Assembly (NCBI GenBank): GCA_964401835.1
Contig: CAYNZP010000007.1
Location: forward strand, 1-64,000
Reading direction: 5' to 3'
DNA: 64,000 nucleotides
From: CAYNZP01 sp964401835
Lineage (GTDB): Bacteria; Planctomycetota; Phycisphaerae; SM23-33
The notes below the pieces were generated by a model that was given only the letters and a program-made list of their open reading frames with translations, made no database searches and was not told the DNA's origin. Each line of letters starts with the position of its first letter. Position 1 is the first letter of the stretch. Both the position numbers and the translations under genes were made by a program. Below are positions 1 through 6,549 of the stretch, piece by piece.

Positions 1-2
1 GG

Positions 3-740
3 GCCAAACGGTTCTATTACGCCATCATGCTATTGGGCCATGTATGCCCAAAGTGTGACGGGAAGCTTGTGATGGTTGCGGAGGGACGTTGCAGGTGTAA
101 ATCCTGCAGGTACGAATTCGATCCTACTGTTGCTTTTCAGAAGTGCGGTCTTTGCGGGGCCACGCCGAAACTTCAACTGCGACGGTATCGATGCGGCAAA
201 TGCGGCAGCGATATCGCCTCGCGATTTTTATTCGAGGGACTCGCATTCAACGGCGATTACTTCCGCGAAAAAATGGCCGAGTCCCGAAAACGCAGGAAAG
301 AAAAACTCGAGCATGTCCGGAAGATGCTGGCTGAATGCCGTTCGAGTCCTGTGGATATGCGGTGTATCGACTTGTTCTCCATACCCGGCCTTGAGGACGC
401 CCTCAATAATCTCACAAGCCAAATCGCCCAAACGCCCACATGGACACCGAAGGAGAGTTTTGACCTCAAACGCTACCAAGGCCACATAGAAGCCCATATT
501 GAGGACTTTCCGATAACCCTTGCCAAAATACCACCCCTTTCAGAAAACCCGCGAAAAGACCTGATTTGGCGCTTTATCGCGATCATATTCCTTGCCCATG
601 CGGGCATTATCAAAATCTGGCAGGACGGCCAGGATATCATGGTGATAAAAAATGGCGCTGACGCAGAAGGATATGGAGTTCATGAAGATATTGAGCCGGC
701 TGATGGACTCAAAAGACCTGTCGGTGGAATTGAGGCCTGA
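3..740 (+). CDS. Zinc-ribbon protein, 5' end outside window
   Basis: The frame is open from the left edge of the window, so the true start is probably upstream; the first internal ATG is at 27. After that ATG come several cysteine pairs within about 60 residues (CPKC, CRC-KSC, CGLC, CGKC), the pattern of two or more zinc ribbons. A strongly charged helix (KMAESRKRRKEK) follows, then a region without recognisable motifs. The 3' end overlaps the next gene by 89 bases, so the two are translated from one message. I do not recognise the family. A nucleic-acid or protein-binding role is only suggested by the zinc ribbons. Confidence 0.6.
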   Translation, partial: AKRFYYAIMLLGHVCPKCDGKLVMVAEGRCRCKSCRYEFDPTVAFQKCGLCGATPKLQLRRYRCGKCGSDIASRFLFEGLAFNGDYFREKMAESRKRRKEKLEHVRKMLAECRSSPVDMRCIDLFSIPGLEDALNNLTSQIAQTPTWTPKESFDLKRYQGHIEAHIEDFPITLAKIPPLSENPRKDLIWRFIAIIFLAHAGIIKIWQDGQDIMVIKNGADAEGYGVHEDIEPADGLKRPVGGIEA

Positions 741-1026
741 CAATCCCAGTCGGATGATTCTTAAAGGTACATACGGCGAGAAGATTCACAAGGCATTCCG
801 CATGACACGCCAAGGGGTTCGCTGGCGGTTCCAACATCTGTTTGGAGATATTTATATTAGGGCTTTCGAAGTAATCCTTCTAATCGAAAAAACTTTCGGC
901 ACACAACTGCGTGAATATGCGATTCGTATCAGCAGGGAACGTTACGCATTCAGGCAGGAGATTGAAAACAGCGGTTTTCAGAATGCCGATGAGTATGTCA
1001 CGAAAAGCACTGGTGATCAAAAATGA
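652..1026 (+). CDS. Hypothetical protein, 124 aa
   Basis: This small soluble protein starts inside the preceding gene and ends 4 bases into the next one (ATGA overlap at 1023), so it is the middle gene of a tightly packed three-gene unit. It is rich in Arg and aromatic residues (GVRWRFQHLFGDIYIR) and has no signal peptide or membrane segment. Start choice is uncertain: ATGs at 673 and 685 are also possible and the Shine-Dalgarno for 652 is weak. I recognise no family. The overlaps on both sides are the main support that it is real. Confidence 0.55.
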   Translation: MALTQKDMEFMKILSRLMDSKDLSVELRPDNPSRMILKGTYGEKIHKAFRMTRQGVRWRFQHLFGDIYIRAFEVILLIEKTFGTQLREYAIRISRERYAFRQEIENSGFQNADEYVTKSTGDQK

Positions 1027-1439
1027 CAGAATCGACAAAAATCACTTTTGCCGCCCGCCGTATCAGCCGAATTGAAGATATCACAGATCTTGTAGAGATG
1101 CTCTTCACCGGCAACCGCAACCAGCAGCATGCAGCCGCCAGTATACTCATGACCCTAAAGGCCTCGGATAAGCTTCTGCGATCATTGAGCTTTCTGGAGG
1201 ACAAATACAACATATCCAGGCGGACACTTCAACGAACGCGGGCAAAGCTTTCACGCCTCGGGCTGATCGAACGCATATCCTGGATGAACAGCCGCTACGG
1301 CGGCGTCGAAGGCTGGAAACTTTCCGGCAGGATGTATACCGCGCTGCGCGCACTGGCAGAGAAAATCGACAACTGGCGGAAAGACGACCAACCAGATCGC
1401 ATTCTGAAGGATAAGCAGTTGGTTGGGCTGCTGGGGTAG
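1023..1439 (+). CDS. Helix-turn-helix protein, 138 aa
   Basis: The start overlaps the previous stop as ATGA. Residues about 50-85 (LLRSLSFLEDKYNISRRTLQRTR and the following LSRLGLIERIS) read as a winged helix-turn-helix, with a recognition helix around SRRTLQRTR. A C-terminal charged helix follows. It is the last gene of the three-gene unit, so a DNA-binding regulator or partner of the zinc-ribbon protein is plausible. The precise family is unknown. After its stop the sequence decays into transposon remnants. Confidence 0.55.
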   Translation: MTESTKITFAARRISRIEDITDLVEMLFTGNRNQQHAAASILMTLKASDKLLRSLSFLEDKYNISRRTLQRTRAKLSRLGLIERISWMNSRYGGVEGWKLSGRMYTALRALAEKIDNWRKDDQPDRILKDKQLVGLLG

Positions 1440-1948
1440 CCGGAGTCTTATCTGGAGGGGTCCAATGATCGGCTGCGAGTTCGAATCGCTGGTGATGGGT
1501 GACAATGGAGAAGATTAGGGTTGCCGCCATCGAGTTATTGACACCCGCGAGGTTTTCAAAGCATCGGCAACGGCGGCGGATTTCACGCCTTGCTCCAGCA
1601 ACGAGATGGCCTGTCGCCGTCGTTGTTCCAGTTACGCCCCACTACCTTCCGGTCTCATGGAGAACTCCTTTTCTCCCTGCCTGAAAGAGACATTGGCAGA
1701 ACCGTGTCCATTGCATTAGCTATTCAAAGGTCAATAGGCTTTACGTCTTATCAGCTTGATCTTATTGTTAGCGCCTTCAAGCTTTTGCCGAAGGCTACGA
1801 TGATAACGATAGACAACCTTAAGCTGATCCTTCAGGATGGGCGTGCTCAAAGCCTTGTGTGGGAAAAGAGAAAAACTATTGACCAGTTTACGTTCGAAAC
1901 CTTACCGTATAAAACGATGTTTGAAAAGACTTGGAAAGGATAATATCT
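1440..1948. other. Gap with a transposase remnant
   Basis: Between the HTH gene and the exported subtilase-like gene there is no convincing gene. It holds the IS630-like fragment at 1515-1658 (separate entry). An open plus-strand frame covers roughly 1590-1943, but it has no ATG with a ribosome site and its first part is antisense to the transposase remnant. Its second half (about 1700-1943) could be a decayed gene that I do not recognise. Confidence 0.5.
1515..1658 (-). pseudogene. IS630-like transposase N-terminal fragment
   Basis: Read on the minus strand from ATG at 1658, this gives a short peptide interrupted by a TAA after eight residues and closed by a stop at 1515. After the first stop comes a typical homeodomain-like helix-turn-helix of IS630-family transposases: RRRQAISLLEQGVKSAAVAD and then LKTSRVSITRW. 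Only this N-terminal piece survives; the DDE catalytic part is gone. The family assignment rests on the pattern of the HTH, so it is good but not certain. Confidence 0.6.
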
Positions 1949-3013
1949 ATGCATTGTTATAGTCGCTTGTTAGTGTTCCTTATAGGCTTCTGTATTTGGA
2001 CGGCTAGCGCTGAAACTGCTGAAAGGGAAACCCAGAGAGCTGATCTATTAAGCCAAGCACCGAATATTGCGGAAGGCGCTGCCTGGGAATTGCGCATGCT
2101 GGGTGTTGATACGCCGGAAAAACTCCAGGAATTACGTAAGATATCCAACCGAAGGCCTGTGACGCTTGCGGTTATTGGAACTGGAGGTGTGAGTAAATCA
2201 GTACTAGCTGCCAAGCTGGGCGAAAAAGTTACCGTTGAATACCGCATGGGGCCGAATTTCCCCAACTGCGATCCCAATAGCAATACACATGATACGCAGA
2301 TGGTAAGGGTTATTTCAGAGATAACAAACGCTATCAGGATAAAACTCAAAGTGCTTGTTTACCAGCCATCCGAAGTGCGGAGTGAACTCGCAGAAGCATT
2401 TAGCTCGGCAGGCCAAACCGCGGATATAATTTGTTTCTATCAGTCATATTGGGACAATATTGACCCCATTCTTGAATCTTTAAGGAATGCAGGCAAATCG
2501 CTCATTATTTCTCCGTATGTCGCGGTTGGTGACCGTAGGACAAATCGCACGCCGCAAGGCTATGCTCACAAACCATGGAGTGAAAGTATCGATCATTTTG
2601 TGACGGTTGCGCCATTGGCAAGAAAATCGAATGGTGGTCTGACTGGGGTTTCCGACAGAGATTCAAATGATACGGAGATAATTAATTTCGTGGCTCCGTC
2701 TTACTATGCAAATGGCCCAGGCGGAACCTGTCCTTCAGCAGCTGTTGCGGTTTCGGTTGCCTGTTACCTGTATGCTTCTAATGAAACACCTCCCAGACCA
2801 TCTGAAATAATCTCAATTATGCGCGAAACTTCGGTGATTGACGGAAAGCTTATTGCATCAATGCCTCCCTTTTCACAAGAAACAGCAGTTAACTTCAAAA
2901 ACGCTGTCCACAAGTATACCCGACCAGAACCGAGCAGGAGACGTAGACTGGATGCTCCGGGCTTGTTGAATCTTTATAGAGCTTATCTTCAAATACGGGA
3001 AGGGAAAGAATAA
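1949..3013 (+). CDS. Exported subtilase-fold protein, altered active site
   Basis: The ATG at 1949 is chosen because GGAAAGGA lies 8 bases before it and it opens a clean signal peptide (about residues 1-21, ending TASA). The mature protein follows the peptidase S8 order. AVIGTGG (residue 77) stands where subtilases have the catalytic Asp in AVIDTG. THDT (His 114) stands at the HGT site. GGTCPSAAVAV (Cys 261) stands at the GTSMAxP serine site. So Asp is replaced by Gly and Ser by Cys, while His is kept. It could be an inactive, substrate-binding relative, or a protease with changed chemistry. There is no PEP-CTERM tail. The next plus-strand genes also encode exported proteins, from their own promoter. 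Confidence 0.6.
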   Translation: MHCYSRLLVFLIGFCIWTASAETAERETQRADLLSQAPNIAEGAAWELRMLGVDTPEKLQELRKISNRRPVTLAVIGTGGVSKSVLAAKLGEKVTVEYRMGPNFPNCDPNSNTHDTQMVRVISEITNAIRIKLKVLVYQPSEVRSELAEAFSSAGQTADIICFYQSYWDNIDPILESLRNAGKSLIISPYVAVGDRRTNRTPQGYAHKPWSESIDHFVTVAPLARKSNGGLTGVSDRDSNDTEIINFVAPSYYANGPGGTCPSAAVAVSVACYLYASNETPPRPSEIISIMRETSVIDGKLIASMPPFSQETAVNFKNAVHKYTRPEPSRRRRLDAPGLLNLYRAYLQIREGKE

Positions 3014-3118
3014 TTGGCGCTTGAAAATGGTATTCTGTAAGGGATTCGATAAGCCTATTTAATAGTTATTTAAGCCTATGCTCATAACGAATTTTACATA
3101 ATAATTTGATTATAGTTC

Positions 3119-3146
3119 TTGACATTAAAAGCTTTTAGGATAATAT
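3119..3146 (+). promoter_or_regulatory. Sigma-70 type promoter
   Basis: TTGACA at 3119-3124 and TAATAT at 3141-3146 are separated by 16 bases, close to the housekeeping consensus. It lies in the 253-base gap after the subtilase-like gene, about 120 bases upstream of the small exported peptide gene, and is the likely start of a message for that peptide and the matrixin-like protease. The surrounding 3014-3230 is AT-rich and otherwise empty. Confidence 0.6.
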
Positions 3147-3266
3147 ATCTACCTATAGAATGCTTTATGTAATTAGGTTCGCAGTCTCTAATTTCTGCCC
3201 AATGCTTTGCTTATTATTTTTTTCTGCTTATGCTTAATTTCTGCATAAAAACAAAGGAGGAGTTTT

Positions 3267-3377
3267 ATGCTAAAGCAAATGCCTTTGTGGTTCGTAATTA
3301 TCTTCGCTTTTTTTCTTCTTATTACTATTTCGGAAGCTCAGGCCCACCCCACTCTCGATGGAAAATTAATGATTTAA
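3267..3377 (+). CDS. Small exported peptide, 36 aa
   Basis: An ATG at 3267 sits 6 bases after AAAGGAGG, one of the strongest ribosome sites in the window. The 36-codon frame ends at a TAA at 3375. The peptide is almost entirely a signal sequence: MLKQMPLWFVIIFAFFLL, then a short polar part ISEAQA with a possible signal peptidase site, then about ten residues (HPTLDGKLMI). Forty bases later comes the matrixin-like gene with its own ribosome site. It could be a tiny secreted or membrane peptide, a leader peptide, or the remnant of a larger exported protein such as one with the same N-terminus. The ribosome site and promoter argue that it is translated. Confidence 0.55.
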   Translation: MLKQMPLWFVIIFAFFLLITISEAQAHPTLDGKLMI

Positions 3378-3416
3378 CTGCTTTTGGTGTTCAGAGTTTT
3401 AAGAGAGGAAATAGCA

Positions 3417-4148
3417 ATGGATACCCCAAGAGACACAAACTCGCTTTACTTCAAGAAAAATTGGTTTTACCCTTTCGCTTTACTAATTGTTCTGGCCACT
3501 TTTGAACAAGCCTATGCATACACCCCATTTCCCTACAAGTGGGCAGATTCCGACATTCCGGTTCCGTATTATATTAATACGGACAATATTCCAACAGTAT
3601 ATGGCATAACAGAAGCTAATTTCGCAGCCGCAGTCAATGCAGCTTTTGATGAATGGGAGTCAGTACCAAGCAGTTATTTGTCTTTTTCTCATGAAGGAAC
3701 TGGCAACACTTATACACCTTATAACAATTGGGTTCATGATTGGCATAACACCATAGGTTTTGCTCAGCTTCCAGCCGGCACGGCAGGTTTAGCATCTATT
3801 TGGTCCTCAGGGTCCACTATAACCGAGGTTGATATCCGTTTGCAAAGTAATGGTACAGGCTGGAGCCTTGGCGCAGTTCCCGGCCGTATTGACTTGCAAA
3901 GCGTTATAACCCACGAGATCGGACACCTAGTAGGCCTAGGTCATTCAAATATTTCCGATGCAACAATGCGGCCCGCTGTGGGCACCAACAATATCATCAG
4001 CAGAACGTTGCATGAGGATGACATCGCTGGCATTACCTACCTCTACTATCAGGAGGTTCCCGAACCAGTGACGCTGTCACTATTTGCTATAGGTGGCTTG
4101 ACTCTGACCCGCCGAAGAAGGGGTCTTCGTAAAAGTAGAAGACGTTAA
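3417..4148 (+). CDS. Matrixin-like metalloprotease with PEP-CTERM tail
   Basis: ATG 3417 follows AGAGGAAAT. The 243-residue product has an N-terminal signal segment (about 14-34) and then a zinc metalloprotease domain of the matrixin/M10 type. The zinc-binding helix HEIGHLVGLGH is at 166-176 and is followed by a Met-turn (ATMRP) near 182-186. The C-terminus is a PEP-CTERM sorting signal: VPEP at 214-217, a hydrophobic stretch SLFAIGGLTL, then TRRRRGLRKSRRR. Proteins with this tail are exported and anchored or released by an exosortase in exopolysaccharide-producing bacteria. The substrate is unknown. No propeptide with a cysteine switch is visible, so control of activity is unclear. Confidence 0.85.
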   Translation: MDTPRDTNSLYFKKNWFYPFALLIVLATFEQAYAYTPFPYKWADSDIPVPYYINTDNIPTVYGITEANFAAAVNAAFDEWESVPSSYLSFSHEGTGNTYTPYNNWVHDWHNTIGFAQLPAGTAGLASIWSSGSTITEVDIRLQSNGTGWSLGAVPGRIDLQSVITHEIGHLVGLGHSNISDATMRPAVGTNNIISRTLHEDDIAGITYLYYQEVPEPVTLSLFAIGGLTLTRRRRGLRKSRRR

Positions 4149-4646
4149 ACCGGAGAACATAACAAAATCTGTCATTGGCTTGATATGCAAGAAGCCATGT
4201 CGTTCTTGTGTGCTCTCTGCCAATCGAAACCCTTATAAACCCCACCGAATTACCACTCACCAATCCTTACAAAGGCAATTTTAGAGCGTGCCGTAGCAGC
4301 AAGTAAAAACTACTCAAAATGGTTTTGATATGCAACTGCGATAAAACTCGTTTGCTAAAAAACTGCCGTGGGCGGACCGTTCCCCTGGAACATTGGGTTC
4401 GCTTGAGGATTTTTCGTCTCAAAAAGCACGTGAAAGCAACCGCAAAGGTTCACCACGAAGCGGGATTGGAAGAATCCTCGAAAATACGAAAAATACCGAC
4501 GAGAAACAGGGATTGGCCGCAAGCCAGCCCATGATCGAAGTAGATGATTCTCTATTCTTTTCTTAGAAGAGCTTATCGACGAGATTCTTCGATAAGCCCC
4601 GCGAGACGTCGCACTTCATGACACACCGTAACGAACTTCAAAAAGG

Positions 4647-4673
4647 CTTTCGGATGGTCCGGAGGTTTTTTTT
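4647..4673 (+). terminator. Intrinsic terminator or attenuator
   Basis: An 8-bp stem (4647-4654 with 4658-4665, including two G-T pairs) has a three-base loop and is followed directly by TTTTTTTT. It lies 75 bases upstream of the DUF2958 start. It could end the upstream message, or act as an attenuator if transcription of the ubiquitin-like cassette starts before it. Confidence 0.5.
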
Positions 4674-4691
4674 ATTTGTGCATTTAGAACC

Positions 4692-4723
4692 GATGGCACG
4701 TCACAGCTATGAGACGTGCCATC
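4692..4723 (+). promoter_or_regulatory. Perfect stem-loop before DUF2958 ribosome site
   Basis: GATGGCACGTC at 4692-4702 is matched by its exact reverse complement at 4713-4723 with a ten-base loop. It ends 10 bases before the GGAGG of the DUF2958 gene. The symmetrical sequence could be an operator for a dimeric regulator or an RNA hairpin that affects translation. No regulator gene is adjacent. Confidence 0.45.
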
Positions 4724-4747
4724 ACAGCAACGTCTGGAGGTAAGACA

Positions 4748-5080
4748 ATGAAACTGCTTACAGAAGAAATCAAAAAGAAGCTTCCCAAGCTTTATGAACA
4801 GGACGGCAAAGGAGGTGATGCAATAGTTTACCTGAAGCTATTCACCCCAGATAGTTCGTTTACATTTTTCGCAACGGAGGGGTCCCCGGAAGGAGATGAC
4901 TTTATCTTCTTTGGCCTTGTTGACGGGCTGGAAAAGGAGCTTGGCTATTTTAGCCTCAAAGAGCTTCAATCAGTAAAAGGCCCGTTGGGCCTGCCAATTG
5001 AACGTGCCCTTTACTGGCAGCCCAAACCCCTCAGGGAAATCGCCCCCGAATTGTTCACTTCAGAAACTCACACCAAGTAA
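4748..5080 (+). CDS. DUF2958 family protein
   Basis: The ATG at 4748 follows TCTGGAGG by 7 bases. The 110-residue product matches the DUF2958 pattern closely: MKLLTEEIKKKLPKLYEQ at the start, the LFTPDSSFTFFATEG core, then FFGLVDGLEKELGYFSL and GPLGLPIERALYW. It is a small soluble protein of unknown function. DUF2958 proteins are typically carried on plasmids and integrative elements. Here it heads a plus-strand run that continues with the ubiquitin-like gene, JAMM peptidase and E1, with a 148-base gap before the ubiquitin-like gene. The association suggests an accessory role, or that the whole block travelled on a mobile element. Confidence 0.85.
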   Translation: MKLLTEEIKKKLPKLYEQDGKGGDAIVYLKLFTPDSSFTFFATEGSPEGDDFIFFGLVDGLEKELGYFSLKELQSVKGPLGLPIERALYWQPKPLREIAPELFTSETHTK

Positions 5081-5124
5081 GTCCTCTGTTTTTCCAATAA
5101 CCCCATAAGCAAAAGGAACTCCAT

Positions 5125-5232
5125 ATGAAAAACTATGGAATATCTGCGCGCAGCCCGCCTACACATGGCCTCGTAAAGTTGAAACAACAATTCTTTTTTT
5201 TACCACACTTTTATGAAAGGAACAAACAATGA
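5125..5232 (+). CDS. Small ORF coupled to ubiquitin-like gene, 35 aa
   Basis: An ATG at 5125 follows AAAAGGAACT with good spacing. The 35-codon frame ends in a TGA that overlaps the ATG of the ubiquitin-like gene (ATGA at 5229), the arrangement seen in translationally coupled genes. The peptide is basic with an aromatic patch (QQFFFLPHFYERNKQ) and contains no known motif. It may be a real small protein of the cassette, or a leader ORF whose translation sets expression of the next gene. The ATGA junction can arise by chance. Confidence 0.4.
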   Translation: MKNYGISARSPPTHGLVKLKQQFFFLPHFYERNKQ

Positions 5233-5465
5233 AACTCTTATGGATAAATAATGATGGAAGCGGATTTGCAGACTATGTACATGTTAATGAAGGCACTACA
5301 GTTGAGGCCTTCCTGCAAGAATACATGCATCACTTCAAACCCGAGGATTACCTCATACGCGTAAATCGCCAGCCTGTCCCCAGAGACTATGTACTGCAGG
5401 ATGGCGACAGAATAACCGCTACTCCCACAAAAGTGGAGGGCGCGCGATTCGTTAACGCTTTGTAG
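5229..5465 (+). CDS. Ubiquitin-like beta-grasp protein (ThiS/MoaD fold)
   Basis: This 78-residue protein starts at an ATG 7 bases after GAAAGGAAC. It reads as a beta-grasp ubiquitin-like protein: an N-terminal beta hairpin (MKLLWINN, then DYVHVNEGTTVEAFL entering the helix), and the MoaD/ThiS-like end YLIRVNRQPV, DYVLQDGDRITATPTKVEG. Unlike ubiquitin or MoaD it does not end in Gly-Gly. A single Gly 71 is followed by seven residues (ARFVNAL). The JAMM peptidase encoded two genes later could remove this tail; that is inference. With the E1-like and E2-like genes downstream it is the likely protein modifier of the cassette. A sulfur-carrier role is the alternative. Confidence 0.75.
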   Translation: MKLLWINNDGSGFADYVHVNEGTTVEAFLQEYMHHFKPEDYLIRVNRQPVPRDYVLQDGDRITATPTKVEGARFVNAL

Positions 5466-5487
5466 CATACATATTTTTTGTCAAAGC

Positions 5488-5526
5488 GCAAGGGGTATCT
5501 GTGTTTTTTTGCAGGTGTCCCTTTGC
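5488..5526 (+). promoter_or_regulatory. Intercistronic stem-loop with T-rich loop
   Basis: The sequence at 5488-5501 pairs imperfectly with 5512-5526 (one bulge, several G-T pairs), leaving a loop of mostly T. It occupies most of the gap between the ubiquitin-like gene and the E2-RING gene and is not followed by a T run. It could act as a 3' stabilising structure for the small upstream gene, giving unequal amounts of modifier and enzymes from one operon. Confidence 0.35.
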
Positions 5527-5547
5527 ATTTTATTGAAAGGGTAATTT

Positions 5548-6549
5548 ATGAGCTTGACAGATAAACAATTGATACGAATCGCGAAATACATACGCGATCA
5601 ATTGCAGATATTGCAAAGCACACGCCAGAGGCAATTCCTTCAGAGATTCGATGCAACTATCAACAAGCTAGAATCTTTGCATTCGGCCAAAAGAAAACTG
5701 ATTTGCTGTCACAGCCGACAGTGGCATGCAACAGCCAAAAAGATTATGAATTCCATCCCGTCACTGCTGGCCGATATTCCGTACCACCTGCAACAGATCG
5801 AACAGGCGATCAAACTTAGCGACACCAAGGTGCCCTCTCTTGAAGATATCTATCGCGACCTTCTGCAGGCGAACGAGGAATTCGGCGGCCTGATTTACCA
5901 CAGGGAAAGTGAACTACTTGCCGTCCAGACCGACCCGATTGAACTCGAGCATGTTTACCTGGGACCGTTTGAGATGCAGGTGCATATCCCGAGCCTGGCT
6001 GAGATGCCCTGCAACAGTACATATCGCATTTACGCACTCGAGCCGCACCCGCCGGTCAGTAATGACGCAGTTACACATCCGCATGTAAGTGATGAAAGAT
6101 TATGCGCAGGTGATGCCGATGCCGCTATCAACGCAGCTTTATCATCAGGTCGGATTTGCGATTTTTTCCAACTCGTCGCCTCGGTTCTTAGCAACTACAA
6201 CCCTGAATCGCCTTACGTCTCGCTGGAAAATTGGAACGGCTACTCCTGTTACGAGTGTGGTTACGTTGCCTGTGAGGAGGATTCATACACATGCCAATGC
6301 TGCGACAATTGGTATTGCAATGAGTGCGTCTCATTCTGTCGAATCTGCGACGAATGTTTTTGCGGTGAGTGCATGGACACATGCCCTGTTTGCAATGACG
6401 CGATCTGCAAATACTGCATGACCCAATGCCCCGAATGTGAGAAACCAATCTGTAAGAACTGTTATGAAAACAACGAATGCTATTGCCAACAAGAGGAGAA
6501 TGAAAATGAACAAGAACAACAAACAACTAACGCAACAGAAGCAGCATAA
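5548..6549 (+). CDS. E2-like domain fused to RING-like zinc array
   Basis: The ATG at 5548 follows GAAAGGG. The 333-residue protein has three parts. Residues 1-130 are helical and probably coiled. Residues about 135-232 resemble a ubiquitin-conjugating E2 core: YLGPFEMQVHIPS strands, then HPHVSDERLCAGD (177-189) with Cys 186 at the catalytic position, then helices ending near YNPESPYVSLENW, which mirrors the NPxxP end of E2s. Residues 234-313 contain about 20 cysteines, mostly as CxxC pairs. Four near-equal units of about 15 residues (CQCCDNWYCNEC, CRICDECFCGEC, CPVCNDAICKYC, CPECEKPICKNC) suggest a RING-like or zinc-ribbon array. If right, E2 and E3-like functions are in one chain. Its 3' end overlaps the JAMM gene by 44 bases. 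The E2 call is by motif only. Confidence 0.65.
   Translation: MSLTDKQLIRIAKYIRDQLQILQSTRQRQFLQRFDATINKLESLHSAKRKLICCHSRQWHATAKKIMNSIPSLLADIPYHLQQIEQAIKLSDTKVPSLEDIYRDLLQANEEFGGLIYHRESELLAVQTDPIELEHVYLGPFEMQVHIPSLAEMPCNSTYRIYALEPHPPVSNDAVTHPHVSDERLCAGDADAAINAALSSGRICDFFQLVASVLSNYNPESPYVSLENWNGYSCYECGYVACEEDSYTCQCCDNWYCNECVSFCRICDECFCGECMDTCPVCNDAICKYCMTQCPECEKPICKNCYENNECYCQQEENENEQEQQTTNATEAA

Larger units (their letters stand above)
4149..4747 (+). other. Structured leader region before DUF2958 gene
   Basis: There is no convincing gene here; an open frame at about 4319-4534 has no ribosome site and no recognisable motif. The last 180 bases are highly structured. There is a 9-bp perfect stem at 4571-4579/4589-4597, a stem followed by eight T at 4647-4673, and an 11-bp perfect stem at 4692-4702/4713-4723. 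The last sits just before the ribosome site of the DUF2958 gene. A leader with attenuation or a small RNA is possible. Confidence 0.5.

Noticed and set aside
1470..1500. tRNA-like T-arm GAGTTCGAATCGC
   Set aside because: No matching acceptor, D or anticodon arms are present upstream; the sequence lies next to a transposase remnant.
3230..3505. 91-codon frame across the small peptide and matrixin start
   Set aside because: It is out of frame with both genes that have strong ribosome sites, and has no start signal of its own.
4319..4534. 71-codon open frame in the gap before DUF2958
   Set aside because: No ribosome site, no recognisable motif, and composition unlike the neighbouring genes.
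6089..6421. Overlapping open frames within the E2-RING gene
   Set aside because: They are shadows of the cysteine-rich coding sequence in other frames and lack start signals.
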